Shown: one piece after another, positions 44,432 to 53,191 of the stretch
How positions within the stretch are numbered: position 1 is the first letter of the stretch
Layout of the letters: each line of letters opens with the position of its first letter
Assembly: GCA_016841955.1 (NCBI GenBank)
Contig: JAENYE010000001.1
Location: forward strand, 186,001-250,000
Reading direction: 5' to 3'
DNA from: Methanobacteriota archaeon
GTDB taxonomy: Archaea > Halobacteriota > Methanomicrobia > Methanomicrobiales > Methanoculleaceae
Length of the DNA: 64,000 nucleotides
Position numbers and translations under genes: made by a program
The notes under the pieces: generated by a model
What the model was told of the DNA's origin: nothing
The model's input: only the letters and a program-made list of their open reading frames with translations
Databases searched by the model: none

Positions 44432-44927
44432 GCAACACCATTCCCTGCCCTTTCACGTCGAGACCGGGGATCCTTTTCGCCAGTCCCTTGATGAAGATTG
44501 GACTAACCCCATATTTTCGGGAGATATCGCCGATGGAAGTGGTCCCGGCCACGATCTCCTGTTCGACCGAGTCCACGATTGTACGGAGACTCTCGTCGTT
44601 CGATACGGCGATATGCAGCAGGTCCCCGATATCGCCCATAGAACACTGAAAATTAGCCCTGAATTTGCTGTATGTCGCCCGGTATTCTTTCGTCGGCTTC
44701 TCTCCGGGCTTCGGCATCCGCCACTGCTCTTCGATCAGGTTTCCCTTCTTGAGGATAGAGAGGCACTCAGTCACCGTCGAGGTCCCGGCGTACGCCTCAA
44801 GATCCTCCTCGGTCAGCCAGGCCTTGTTTAAGAGTTCGTAGATTCTTTTATAGTCAGCATTATTGAACGTTATAAGAAGAGGAACCAGTTCCACCGGATC
44901 GTTAAGAATTTTAATATGTCCCGTCAC
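44415..44927 (-). CDS. ArsR-like transcriptional regulator
   Basis: A protein of 170 residues with a winged helix at the N-terminus (DYKRIYELLNKAWLTEEDL, STVTECLSILKKGNLIEEQW). The C-terminal helix-turn-helix-like stretch (TTSIGDISRKYGVSPIFIKGL) makes a second putative DNA-binding helix. It is conserved in methanogens. It heads the operon with the DUF7839-like regulator and the helicase, and is divergent from hypF, with about 60 bases of shared promoter between. Confidence 0.8.
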   Translation of the reverse strand: MTGHIKILNDPVELVPLLITFNNADYKRIYELLNKAWLTEEDLEAYAGTSTVTECLSILKKGNLIEEQWRMPKPGEKPTKEYRATYSKFRANFQCSMGDIGDLLHIAVSNDESLRTIVDSVEQEIVAGTTSIGDISRKYGVSPIFIKGLAKRIPGLDVKGQGMVLLDRIH

Positions 44928-44984
44928 TGCGATACCCTATTGTTATATCGTTGTATAACTCCATAAATTTTTGCTGAAATTTCA

Positions 44985-47198
44985 ATGCGTACACGTGGCA
45001 CTATCATCATCCGGGGCATCGTTCAGGGGGTCGGATTTCGTCCCTTTGTCTATGCAAAGGCGCGGGAATTCGGGATCACCGGGACCGTCAAAAACCTCGG
45101 GAGCGAGGTGGAGATTCATGCATTCGGGGACCGCTTCGAGGATTTCCTGGAGGCTGTTTCCCAGGGGACGCCGTTATCTCACATAGATTCCGTAGATGTC
45201 CAGAATCTGCGCGGCAACCCACCCGATAGATTTACCATCCTCGAGAGTGGTTCCGGGAGTCTCTCGGGATTCATCCCGACCGACGTCGCCACCTGTGACG
45301 ACTGCATCGCCGACATCTTCACACCGAGCGGACGATACGAGGGTTATTGGGCTACGTCCTGCGTCAACTGCGGCCCGCGGTACAGCATCATCAACACCAT
45401 CCCCTACGACCGGGAACGGACTTCGATGGCGGAATTCCCGGTCTGCACCGCCTGCGGGAGCGAGTATACCGACCCGTCGTGCCGGCGCCACCACGCCCAG
45501 ACGATCGCCTGTGCGGCCTGCGGACCGCACCTCGCCCTCTTTAGGGCCGACGGGACGCCTGTGACGGCAGCGGACCCCATCCGGGAAGCGGCAGCCCTCC
45601 TCGACGCCGGCTCGATCGTCGCCATCCGGGGGATCGGGGGGTTCCATATCGCCTGCACCGAAGAGGCTGCCGGGGAGTTGAAACGCCGCCTGGGCCGGAC
45701 GGAGCAGCCTCTCGCGGTGATGGCGACTCCGGAAGAGGTGGAGCGGATCGCGGTCGTATCGGACGCAGAGCGGCGGATCCTCCGCTCCCGGGAACGGCCG
45801 ATCGTGGTGCTTGCAAAAAGGGATCCCGTATCCCACCCGGCGATCTCGGGCCTCCACACCATCGGGTGCATGCTCCCCTACACCGGGCTGCATCACCTCC
45901 TCTTCGCGAACCTCGCCCACCCGCTCCTCGTGATGACGAGCGCGAACCTGCCGGGCTACCCGATGATCACCGATCTCGCGGTCTCCCTCAGGCGCCTTTC
46001 GGGGCAGGTGGACTACGTCCTCACCCATGACCGCCGGATCGTCAACCGGTGCGACGACTCCGTCGTCAGGGACGGCTACATCATCCGCCTCTCGCGTGGC
46101 CTCGCCCCGAAGCGGACGGCGATCGACCTCGGCGACGGGTGCATCCTCGGCGTCGGTCCGGAACTGAACGCAAACATCTCCATCTACAAAAAGGGCTTCT
46201 GCATCACCTCTCCACACGTCGGGAACGTCCGGAACCCCCAGACTCTCGCCTACCTGCAGGAGACGGCGGAGAGACTCGGCGGGCTCACCGGCGCCCGGTA
46301 CGACCGGGTCGTCCACGATCTCCACCCGCAGTTCCTCTCGACTCGCTACGCGAGGGAGGTTGCCGAAGAGACCGGGGCGGAACTCCTCGCCGTCCAGCAC
46401 CACCGGGCGCATATCGCCGCCACGACGCGGGAGGAGTGCGTCGGGATTGCGATCGACGGCGTGGGCTACGGCGACGACGGGACGGTCTGGGGCGGCGAGG
46501 TCTTTGCCGGGCAGGTCCCCCGCCTCGACCGGGTTGCCCACCTCGAGGTCGTCCCGATGCCGGGCGGCGACCTCGCCACCCGGTTCCCGGAGCGGATGCT
46601 CTACGGCATCCTGCCGACGCCCGGGGTCCGGGACATCCTGGCATCGAGAGGCTGGAGCGATATCGAACTCGCGGTTCTCGTCCGGCAGGTGGAGCGTGGG
46701 CTGAACGTTGCCGCCACCTCCAGCACCGGCCGGGTCCTCGACGCCGCCGCGGCCCTCCTCGGGATCTGCCGGGAGCGGACCTACGACGGCGAACCGGCGA
46801 TGAAACTCGAGTCGGCGGCATACGCCGGGAAGCACTCGGCCTGGGACCTCGACTTTCTGCGCGATGATGACGGCTGCGAGGTCCTCTCGACCCGCTCGCT
46901 CCTCGCGGAGGCCTACCGGCGGTCCGCCGCCGGCGAGCGGGCCGGGGATGTCGCTGCATCGTTCCAGTACAACCTCTCGCGGGGCGTCGCCGCGATGGCT
47001 GTCCGGGCGGCCGAGGAGCGGGGGATCCCCCGGGTGGCGCTCTCGGGCGGCGTGGCCTACAACCGGGCGATCCGCGAGACGATCCGGGCCGAGGTGCTGG
47101 CCGCCGGGCTCGAGTTCGTCATCAACCGGGACTATCCCCTTGGCGACGGGTGCATCAGCTTCGGGCAGGTGGTCTACGGGGGGAGCGTGGAGGAGTGA
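44985..47198 (+). CDS. hypF: NiFe-hydrogenase maturation carbamoyltransferase HypF
   Basis: A protein of 737 residues that turns carbamoyl phosphate into the carbamoyl group used to make the cyanide ligands of NiFe hydrogenases. Domains run in the known order: acylphosphatase (RGIVQGVGFRPFVY at residues 10-23), two zinc fingers (CDDC..CVNC and CTAC..CAAC), a YrdC domain (GIGGFHIAC, LTSANLPG-like TSANLPGYP), and a Kae1-like C-terminus (VQHHRAHIAAT, GDDGTVWGGE, LSGGVAYN). Full length, no defects. It is divergent from the regulator operon. Confidence 0.96.
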   Translation: MRTRGTIIIRGIVQGVGFRPFVYAKAREFGITGTVKNLGSEVEIHAFGDRFEDFLEAVSQGTPLSHIDSVDVQNLRGNPPDRFTILESGSGSLSGFIPTDVATCDDCIADIFTPSGRYEGYWATSCVNCGPRYSIINTIPYDRERTSMAEFPVCTACGSEYTDPSCRRHHAQTIACAACGPHLALFRADGTPVTAADPIREAAALLDAGSIVAIRGIGGFHIACTEEAAGELKRRLGRTEQPLAVMATPEEVERIAVVSDAERRILRSRERPIVVLAKRDPVSHPAISGLHTIGCMLPYTGLHHLLFANLAHPLLVMTSANLPGYPMITDLAVSLRRLSGQVDYVLTHDRRIVNRCDDSVVRDGYIIRLSRGLAPKRTAIDLGDGCILGVGPELNANISIYKKGFCITSPHVGNVRNPQTLAYLQETAERLGGLTGARYDRVVHDLHPQFLSTRYAREVAEETGAELLAVQHHRAHIAATTREECVGIAIDGVGYGDDGTVWGGEVFAGQVPRLDRVAHLEVVPMPGGDLATRFPERMLYGILPTPGVRDILASRGWSDIELAVLVRQVERGLNVAATSSTGRVLDAAAALLGICRERTYDGEPAMKLESAAYAGKHSAWDLDFLRDDDGCEVLSTRSLLAEAYRRSAAGERAGDVAASFQYNLSRGVAAMAVRAAEERGIPRVALSGGVAYNRAIRETIRAEVLAAGLEFVINRDYPLGDGCISFGQVVYGGSVEE

Positions 47199-47632
47199 GC
47201 GGGGGTCATAACCCTTCCAAGATTACCCGACATCATCTTTGTCCATACCCTCCTTCAGGCCCCTGACCCCATTCATGATCCTCCAACTTGGGTTCATCAC
47301 GAGGTTTTACTGAGTTTTGGGATATCGCCCTCCAGTCGTCATTCGTTCATCACTACTGTTGAATATAGATGGAACGAAGACCCCTGAGCGTCACTCAATT
47401 CACCGGATTGAATCAAAAATACTCCTTGCGGACACCACCTTTCGGCTAGAAGTACTTTTGGTTCAATCTTTTGTCACTTTTGTCGTCTGATGCAATACGA
47501 TGCAGTGTGCTGCAATGTGATACAATATGATGCAATGACAGTTAGAAATTACATAAAATCCAACCTTAATTTAACAAAAAAAGACAGAATATTTGAGATC
47601 ATTTCTACAATCTTCTACAATCCTTTCAACAA
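47199..47632. other. AT-rich intergenic region between convergent genes
   Basis: No gene is seen in these ~430 bases. It is much richer in A and T than its surroundings and holds a 10-base tandem repeat (47489-47538) and a poly-A/T stretch near 47570-47590. Confidence 0.5.
47489..47538. repeat. five-copy 10-base tandem repeat
   Basis: Five consecutive units of the form GATGCAATRY: GATGCAATAC, GATGCAGTGT, GCTGCAATGT, GATACAATAT, GATGCAATGA. Each differs from the consensus at one to three positions. The period is near one helical turn, so equal faces of the DNA carry the same sequence. Confidence 0.7.
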
Positions 47633-49315
47633 TCATGTATCATGTAACTGATCAGGAACAAGAAACCACTTTGCAGCCTTAGTCCTCCCGATAGGTATTA
47701 TTGTCCCATCTTTGCGCATCTCCTGAAGCAGATCCCTGACGAAATGATGCTTCTGTTCCTCATTCAGAGCATCTGAGACCTTGTCCAGTAGCAGATCTTC
47801 AATCTCCGCTCTATTTGCCTCATGATAGGTCTCCAGGTATGCAATCACTAGGCTCTTGAAATGCGCCCTGTCAAACGACCGCTTTCTTATATAATCAGCT
47901 CGTGTATCGATCTCAGCTGCGACGCTCTCAGAAACGTACAGATTCGGGGATCGTCCTTCAATGAGTTTCTTTTTCCGCAGGGCACTTCGTTCCTCCGGCG
48001 TGATGAGATAGCCCTTCTGTACCTTATCGAGGGCGATCACGTCCATCAGCGTCAGATCTTTTCGTTTGATGAGCATCCGGGTATACTTCTCATCGATCAC
48101 CCGGCCGGGAATCGTGACCCTCACCACCCCAGCTTCACCAAAGTCATAATCAGGCATCGGAAAATTGCGATCCCGCTGTATCTTAAACATCCGTTTGATT
48201 CCACTGCCGATTGTGTCGATCATGTTCAACTCGACCATCGCACTGGCAAGGAGGGGGTTTCGGTATCTGTCCGGAGGCATGTCACGCTCGATTATGCTCT
48301 GGACCGTTCCGGGAATGAAGTCACCACGGTTGGTAAACATCAGGGAACCCGGCCTTTCAGTCACCGTGATGCGGGCAGATTGCCGATAGTCCTGGTGTGC
48401 GATACAGTTGTGCAACGCTTCACGGATCACCCAGGGGTCGTATTGCGTCACTTCAAAGGGGAACAGCGTCTCCCCTGAAATATGGCGGACGGTGAGGTTT
48501 CGGACCTTATCAAAAACCTTATCGACGGTGAGGACCAGCGGTAGTCCGAAATGAGCATAATCAACTTCCACCTCGTCTCCGTCCCTGAGAACCCAGACAA
48601 TATGTGCGATTGCAGGTGAGAGAAGATGTGCTGCCTCGTTCTTTCCCAGGAGAAGGATTGCGGCATTCGTAATCCGGCCCTCACTGCAGATTTTTGCCCT
48701 GGCAAGGAACGAGATTTCGTCCCAGTCATCGACCTCCTCTGCGAGATCCTTATGCTTCTCTTTGTATTTTTCCCGTGCAAAGGCGATCGCCTCAGGATCG
48801 AGATCCGCAAGGGTGGCACCCCTACAGACCTTCGTCGACCAGTCGTCCTGGGGCCCCTGCCTGCGTATCTCTTCGATCTCATGGAGACCAAGAGGTCCGA
48901 GGGACTCGTGGATACGGCCATACACAACACTTTTCCATGTAGTCGGAATGCCGCGTGCGGCCGGAGGGATTTTAAACATGACCACCCGTTTCCCATCGAC
49001 CGTGAGTTCGTGGACGGCGGCAAATGTCATCTGGTGGTTGGTATACCGTGCAATCTCCTCTTTGAGACGATCAAGGCCAGGCGAGCTAAGGCGGTAGTTT
49101 GAGCCGACAACCTCTCTGGGCGATCCATCGGTGACACCAAAGATCAGCAAGCCTGCCGGCCTCCCGTTCAGGTTGGCTTCATTGCTCAACGCAGAGAAGT
49201 ATTTTCCGATTTTATCGAAACTATAATCATTTTTTGCCTCCTTGAACTCGATCCATTCGGTCTCGGTCGGAAGAAGCATGATTTCTCGCAGTTGAGCATC
49301 CATATCTCCAGACAT
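47633..49315 (-). CDS. Schlafen/AlbA_2-domain ATP-binding protein
   Basis: A protein of 560 residues. The N-terminal AlbA_2 (Schlafen-like) DNA-binding domain shows TEWIEFKEAKNDYSFDKIGKYFSA and GRPAGLLIFGVTD. The middle has a RecG-like ATP-binding domain with the ALHNCIAHQDYRQSA motif, and the C-terminus has winged-helix segments. Such proteins are annotated as putative transcriptional regulators or RNase-like defence factors. The function is unknown. The frame is open to a TTG at 49348, but ATG 49315 is a better start and ATG 49303 another choice. It is flanked by AT-rich gaps, perhaps acquired. Confidence 0.8.
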   Translation of the reverse strand: MSGDMDAQLREIMLLPTETEWIEFKEAKNDYSFDKIGKYFSALSNEANLNGRPAGLLIFGVTDGSPREVVGSNYRLSSPGLDRLKEEIARYTNHQMTFAAVHELTVDGKRVVMFKIPPAARGIPTTWKSVVYGRIHESLGPLGLHEIEEIRRQGPQDDWSTKVCRGATLADLDPEAIAFAREKYKEKHKDLAEEVDDWDEISFLARAKICSEGRITNAAILLLGKNEAAHLLSPAIAHIVWVLRDGDEVEVDYAHFGLPLVLTVDKVFDKVRNLTVRHISGETLFPFEVTQYDPWVIREALHNCIAHQDYRQSARITVTERPGSLMFTNRGDFIPGTVQSIIERDMPPDRYRNPLLASAMVELNMIDTIGSGIKRMFKIQRDRNFPMPDYDFGEAGVVRVTIPGRVIDEKYTRMLIKRKDLTLMDVIALDKVQKGYLITPEERSALRKKKLIEGRSPNLYVSESVAAEIDTRADYIRKRSFDRAHFKSLVIAYLETYHEANRAEIEDLLLDKVSDALNEEQKHHFVRDLLQEMRKDGTIIPIGRTKAAKWFLVPDQLHDT

Positions 49316-49755
49316 TACCCCAATCTCGCCGATCACGTTACGCTGCAAAATTCCAACCTGTTTTGTGGATTGCCGGGGGATATATCCGGTGAGGAGGTCC
49401 TGTTCAGTCGATGAATTCCTATCAACACCCTCATCCGCTATTCACTCCCTATAAGGTTGGTGAATACCAATAGGTGGTCCTTGACCGAAATAAACTCTTG
49501 GATTGGCATTTCTGAAGGGCTGCCCCGGGCGGAGGTGTAATGATCAGTACAGGAAAGATTCACCCGACATTCTCAACCAATGTCACCTGCACGAACCTTT
49601 TCCCGACGCTTTTTCGGAACAGATCGCCTAAGCGAGCCACTCCCCGTAGCCTGCGAGTTCCGGGAGACCTGCCAAAGGAGATACCGCTCAAGGAGTGACT
49701 ACCGTGACATGGGGATCGATAAAGTACCGGCAACTACCGGCGAAAGAAAAAAAGT
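49316..49755. other. intergenic region, possible small ORF
   Basis: A gap of ~440 bases between the AlbA_2 gene and rpl12. Besides a possible 59-codon frame at 49580-49759 and the rpl12 terminator, no clear feature is seen. Confidence 0.4.
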
Positions 49756-49759
49756 TTAG
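49580..49759 (+). pseudogene. possible degenerate Cys-motif small ORF
   Basis: A frame of 59 codons whose middle (CEFRETCQRRYRSRSDYRDMG) recalls small methanogen proteins with a C-x5-C and a second Cys pair, the latter two positions here being Arg or missing. It has no strong ribosome-binding site and touches the end of rpl12 on the other strand. It may be a decayed member of that small family or a chance frame. Confidence 0.25.
49747..49753 (-). terminator. T-run after rpl12
   Basis: On the minus strand the bases directly after the rpl12 stop form a run of seven T. Archaeal transcription ends readily at such runs, so this probably closes the ribosomal-protein transcript. Confidence 0.55.
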
Positions 49760-50073
49760 CCGAAGAGGGCACCGAGACCGGCCATGCCGCTCTCTTCTTC
49801 CTCTTCCTTCTTGGACTCTTCCTCGGGCTCTTCCTCGGCTGCGGGCGCGGCGGCGGCTGCAGGGGCAGCGGCTGCGGGTGCAGCGGCGACGGGCGCGACG
49901 GCGGCCTTGCTGATGGCCTCCTCGATGTTCACGTCCTCGAGTGCGGCGACGAGGGCCTTCACGCGGGCATCCTGGACGGCGACACCGGCCGCGTTCAGGA
50001 CAGCAGTCACATTCTCCTCAGTTACATCCTTGCCTGCGTTGTGCAGGAGCAGTGCAGCGTAGATATACTCCAT
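49756..50073 (-). CDS. rpl12: 50S ribosomal protein L12 (P1)
   Basis: A protein of 105 residues of the archaeal P1/L12 stalk type: a helical N-terminal dimerisation domain ([16 protein letters not shown]), an Ala/Pro-rich hinge, and an acidic tail ending in the conserved [10 protein letters not shown]. Several dimers bind the C-terminus of L10 and recruit translation factors. It is the last gene of the L11-L1-L10-L12 cluster, 31 bases after rpl10, whose protein ends in the same motif. Confidence 0.97.
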   Translation of the reverse strand: MEYIYAALLLHNAGKDVTEENVTAVLNAAGVAVQDARVKALVAALEDVNIEEAISKAAVAPVAAAPAAAAPAAAAAPAAEEEPEEESKKEEEEESGMAGLGALFG

Positions 50074-50104
50074 AGTTCATTCACCTCTGTTTTTTGAAAT
50101 GTAT

Positions 50105-51130
50105 TTAGCCGAAGAGGGCACCGAGACCGGCCATGCCTCTCTCTTCCCCCTCTTCCTTCTTCTCCTCTTCCGTCTCTTCTTCCTCGGGCTTTTCCTCGAC
50201 TGCCGCCTCTGCTGCAGGGGGTGCCGCAGCGGTCGCAGCCGATGCGGCCTTCAGGGTCGCCTCATCGAGCTCGAAGCCGTGGCCCTGTGCCGCGAGCGCG
50301 ACGACCAGCATCTCGCGCTGTGCCCGTCCGATGATCAGGTCGACGATATCCTTCTCGTAGATGCTCGCCTCGACACCCACGTTCCGGGCTTCGCGCACCG
50401 CCTTGCCGATGATGGCGCCGACGGTCAGCGGGGTCGGGATGACGGCATTGACCGAGAGGTTGAACGCCTGCTGGGCCGCAAGCACGATGTTGCTGGCGTA
50501 GGCTTCCTCATCGATAGCGAGGAGGTCCGGCGTGAAGATGGTCTCCCGATAGAATGCGGCCTGCAGGATGAGGCCGACGTCCATCGGCTTGACACCGAGC
50601 TTCACGAGGGCATCGGCAACCTTCTTGTTGATGACCTCGCCCTTCTTCACGACCGTCTTCGTCTCGCGAATCTTGACCTTTCCACCCTCGATGGCTGCGG
50701 GAATACCCACCTGCTGGAGCTCGCCCACGATCGGGCCGGGCTTGAAGCTGGTCGGACCCTTCGGGATGACGATATCCTCCGGCGCAGTCTCGCCGGGCTT
50801 CGCCGCCATCTTCGTCTTGGTCTGTTCAAGCAGCTTGAAGAGCTTGAACGGGTTCTCGTTCGTGAAGATCAGGGCGCTCTGGCCTTCGGCGTGATCGTTC
50901 AGAGTCGCAACGCTGCCGCCGAGCTCGTTTAATGCATGCTCGATCAGCGTGTTGCGGGCCATCTTCACTCTCGCCGTGCCGCGGAGGTTCCGCCGGATAT
51001 GCTGCACCTGTGAGGCGGGAATGCCGTACATGTCCACAACGCCGACGAGCGTGTGCTCCTCGATGCCGCGCTTGATCTCTTCTACTTCTTCCTTCTTCCA
51101 CCGGGGCAGGTGGTGCGTATAGAGTGCCAT
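50105..51130 (-). CDS. rpl10: 50S ribosomal protein L10 (P0)
   Basis: A protein of 341 residues, the archaeal P0 form. The rRNA-binding domain includes LVGVVDMYGIPASQVQHIRR and RNTLIEHAL, helices for L12 dimers follow, and the acidic tail ends in [10 protein letters not shown] like L12. It anchors the stalk on the large subunit. Its ATG shares a base with the L1 stop (51130), so L1 and L10 are coupled. Confidence 0.97.
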   Translation of the reverse strand: MALYTHHLPRWKKEEVEEIKRGIEEHTLVGVVDMYGIPASQVQHIRRNLRGTARVKMARNTLIEHALNELGGSVATLNDHAEGQSALIFTNENPFKLFKLLEQTKTKMAAKPGETAPEDIVIPKGPTSFKPGPIVGELQQVGIPAAIEGGKVKIRETKTVVKKGEVINKKVADALVKLGVKPMDVGLILQAAFYRETIFTPDLLAIDEEAYASNIVLAAQQAFNLSVNAVIPTPLTVGAIIGKAVREARNVGVEASIYEKDIVDLIIGRAQREMLVVALAAQGHGFELDEATLKAASAATAAAPPAAEAAVEEKPEEEETEEEKKEEGEERGMAGLGALFG

Positions 51131-51771
51131 CAGATCACCCTCACTGCCGGCCCCATGGTCGTCTTCACGTAGACCGAGTGGATGTTCATCGTCCCGCTCT
51201 CCAGGACGGACTCAACCCTCCGGAGAACGGCGTCGATGTTCTCGGCGATCTCCGCAGGCTCCATTCCGGAGGTTCCGACCTTTGTGTGGAAGACCTTCTT
51301 GTCCTTCGTCCGGATCTTCACGGAACTGCGCAGACGCTGAACGACGGGCCGGATATCCATTCCCTGCGGAACCGGCATCGGCATCCGCCCACGCGGACCG
51401 AGCCTGACACCGAGATAACGGCCGACGAGAGGCATCATTGCCGTCTCGGCAAGGAAGAACCGGTAATCTTCCGCCACCTTACGCGCTTCCCGGGGTTCTC
51501 CCCCGAGCCGCTCGATCTCCTCAGGTCCGATGATGAGGTCCACATTCACCTCTTTTGCCTGTGTGACAATGTCGCCCTTCCCGAGAACGGCGATCTTGAC
51601 GTTGTCAAAACCGTTCGGGAGGAGAATCGTCTCATCGATACGATTCTTGGGCTGGGACATGTCGATATTCCTGAGGTTGACGGTGATATCCACGCTCTCC
51701 TTGAACTTCCGTTCCGGAGCCTTCTCCAGTGCCGCCTTCACGGCATCCTGTATACTGGTTTTATCAACCAT
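51130..51771 (-). CDS. rpl1: 50S ribosomal protein L1
   Basis: A protein of 213 residues of the archaeal L1 family. FKESVDITVNLRNIDMSQPKNR is the rRNA-binding segment, and LGVRLGPRGRMPMPVP is the family signature. It forms the movable L1 arm near the E site. In methanogens L1 represses its own mRNA near the start of the gene. I did not verify such a site here. It is the second gene after rpl11, with 51 bases between. Confidence 0.96.
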   Translation of the reverse strand: MVDKTSIQDAVKAALEKAPERKFKESVDITVNLRNIDMSQPKNRIDETILLPNGFDNVKIAVLGKGDIVTQAKEVNVDLIIGPEEIERLGGEPREARKVAEDYRFFLAETAMMPLVGRYLGVRLGPRGRMPMPVPQGMDIRPVVQRLRSSVKIRTKDKKVFHTKVGTSGMEPAEIAENIDAVLRRVESVLESGTMNIHSVYVKTTMGPAVRVI

Positions 51772-51822
51772 CCTTTGCCTCCATAGTACACGACCTCACG
51801 ATCTTCTATGGTTGTCTGACAT

Positions 51823-52299
51823 CTATGCGACGAGTACGCCGTCGTACTCCCCGTCATTGATGGCCAGGATCATCTCGCGGGGTTTCTTACCCTCGACGGT
51901 GACGCCGACGCTCATGCACGTTCCAACGACCTCTTTGACCGCGGATTTCAGATCGTACGAGAGCATGCCATCAAATTTCATACGGGCGATACGGACAGCG
52001 GCCTCCAGCGGCAGGTCTCCCGCCACCAAAGCACCCGGCTCTGCCGAGCCCTTCCCGATACCGGCCTCTTTCATTACGAGAGCCGTCGTGGGTGGAATAC
52101 CCACCTCAATCGTGAAGTTCCGCTTGTCGTCGACCGTGACCGTCACCGGCACCTGCATGCCGTTGAAGTCGGCTGTCTTTTTGTTGATCTCGTCGACGAC
52201 AGCCTTCACGTTGATACCGAGAGGTCCGAGCGCAGGGCCCAGAGGCGGACCTGCTGTTGCCTTGCCGCCGGGTACCAATACCTCGACCGTTTCTGCCAT
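51823..52299 (-). CDS. rpl11: 50S ribosomal protein L11
   Basis: A protein of 158 residues of the L11 family. The proline-rich N-terminus ([22 protein letters not shown]) that binds near the factor site is intact, and the C-terminal rRNA-binding domain shows [18 protein letters not shown]. It shapes the GTPase-associated centre. It has its own TATA box upstream (52369-52374) and starts a transcript with L1, L10 and L12. Confidence 0.97.
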   Translation of the reverse strand: MAETVEVLVPGGKATAGPPLGPALGPLGINVKAVVDEINKKTADFNGMQVPVTVTVDDKRNFTIEVGIPPTTALVMKEAGIGKGSAEPGALVAGDLPLEAAVRIARMKFDGMLSYDLKSAVKEVVGTCMSVGVTVEGKKPREMILAINDGEYDGVLVA

Positions 52300-52368
52300 A
52301 CAAATTCACCAGCTTGTTATTCCTCAGGGGAATAGTTGCCTGGGTTATCTAAGGTCAACGTGAGAGGA

Positions 52369-52374
52369 TTTAAA
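52369..52374 (-). promoter_or_regulatory. TATA box of the L11-L1-L10-L12 operon
   Basis: On the minus strand, ACTTTAAATCC contains TTTAAA about 70 bases before ATG 52299. Transcription would begin about 45 bases before the start codon. A T-rich run just upstream (near 52470-52485) could end the spt5 transcript. Confidence 0.5.
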
Positions 52375-52496
52375 GTATGGCACCCGGGTGCCGCCCGGAC
52401 CCCGCACGAACGGGCGCGCCCGGCCGATGGAAATAGCATCGCCGGCGGTGCAAAGAACCCGGGCCCGGGTAAAAAAGAAGAGGAGAGTGATATTCT

Positions 52497-52979
52497 TCAG
52501 CTGGCGTCTTCCGACCGCTCCACGACGCGGACTGAATCGCCGCGGACCGTGATCGGGATGGGCACCATACTCTCGTACAATTCGACCGTGATCTCTTCCT
52601 TTCCGGAATCGATACGCTTGACGACCGCCTTCTCACCCTTGAAGGGGCCGGCGATGATCTCGACGATGGTGCCCTCGGTGATGCCGCTGACCACCGGTTT
52701 CGGCACCAGGAAGTGCTCTACCTCGGAGAGAGCGGTCGATCCCTGCACCACCGCGCGCGCATGGGGGATCAACTCCACCAGCTGCTCTATCCGGGCGATG
52801 GAGTCGGGACTCTCCACAAGGACGTAGCCCTTCAGTTCCTCGGGAACCATGACGGCCATCACGTGGATGTCTTTCTGCTCCCGGGTCACCTTCTCAATAT
52901 TGTCGGCTACCGTCCGCTCCTGCTTCGCGGTCGTCTTGATCGCATATACTCTGTTTGCGCTCTCAGCCATATCCATCAT
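52497..52979 (-). CDS. spt5: transcription elongation factor Spt5
   Basis: A protein of 160 residues with the archaeal Spt5/NusG layout: an NGN domain (VYAIKTTAKQERTVADNI, HVMAVMVPEELKGYVLVE) and a C-terminal KOW domain (EGTIVEIIAGPFKGEKAVVKRI). With Spt4 it clamps RNA polymerase on DNA. The start overlaps the secE stop (ATGATGG). Met4 at 52970 is an equally plausible start. Confidence 0.95.
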   Translation of the reverse strand: MMDMAESANRVYAIKTTAKQERTVADNIEKVTREQKDIHVMAVMVPEELKGYVLVESPDSIARIEQLVELIPHARAVVQGSTALSEVEHFLVPKPVVSGITEGTIVEIIAGPFKGEKAVVKRIDSGKEEITVELYESMVPIPITVRGDSVRVVERSEDAS

Positions 52980-53185
52980 TTGGGCAATACCAGCAGGATC
53001 TCGTATATAATAAAGCCGACAAGGCCGATGAGCATGATCCCGGCCGCCGCCACGATGGCGATCTTGGAGAACTCGTCGCGCGTCGGCGTCCGTGCCAGCT
53101 TCAGCACGCGCCAGTACTTCTTGAAGAGTTCCTCCTCGATCTTGAACGACTTTACTTCCTCCAACGTTTCTTTATAGTCCATCAT
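52976..53185 (-). CDS. secE: SecE, protein translocase gamma subunit
   Basis: A protein of 69 residues of the archaeal SecE/Sec61-gamma type: an amphipathic N-terminal helix (SFKIEEELFKKYWRVLKLARTPTRDEFSKIA) and one membrane helix (IVAAAGIMLIGLVGFIIYEILLVL). It clamps the SecY channel. It sits between ftsZ and spt5, the usual archaeal place, six bases after ftsZ and overlapping spt5. Confidence 0.94.
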   Translation of the reverse strand: MMDYKETLEEVKSFKIEEELFKKYWRVLKLARTPTRDEFSKIAIVAAAGIMLIGLVGFIIYEILLVLPK

Positions 53186-53191
53186 ATCGGC

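Noticed and set aside
45174-46835. Long minus-strand open frame inside hypF
   Set aside because: It is the antisense shadow of a high-GC gene. The composition is Arg/Gly/Asp-rich with no domain, and the plus strand is clearly HypF.
47489-47538. CRISPR array
   Set aside because: The repeats are 10 bases without spacers. No cas operon is present and the Cas4-like protein is far away and degenerate.
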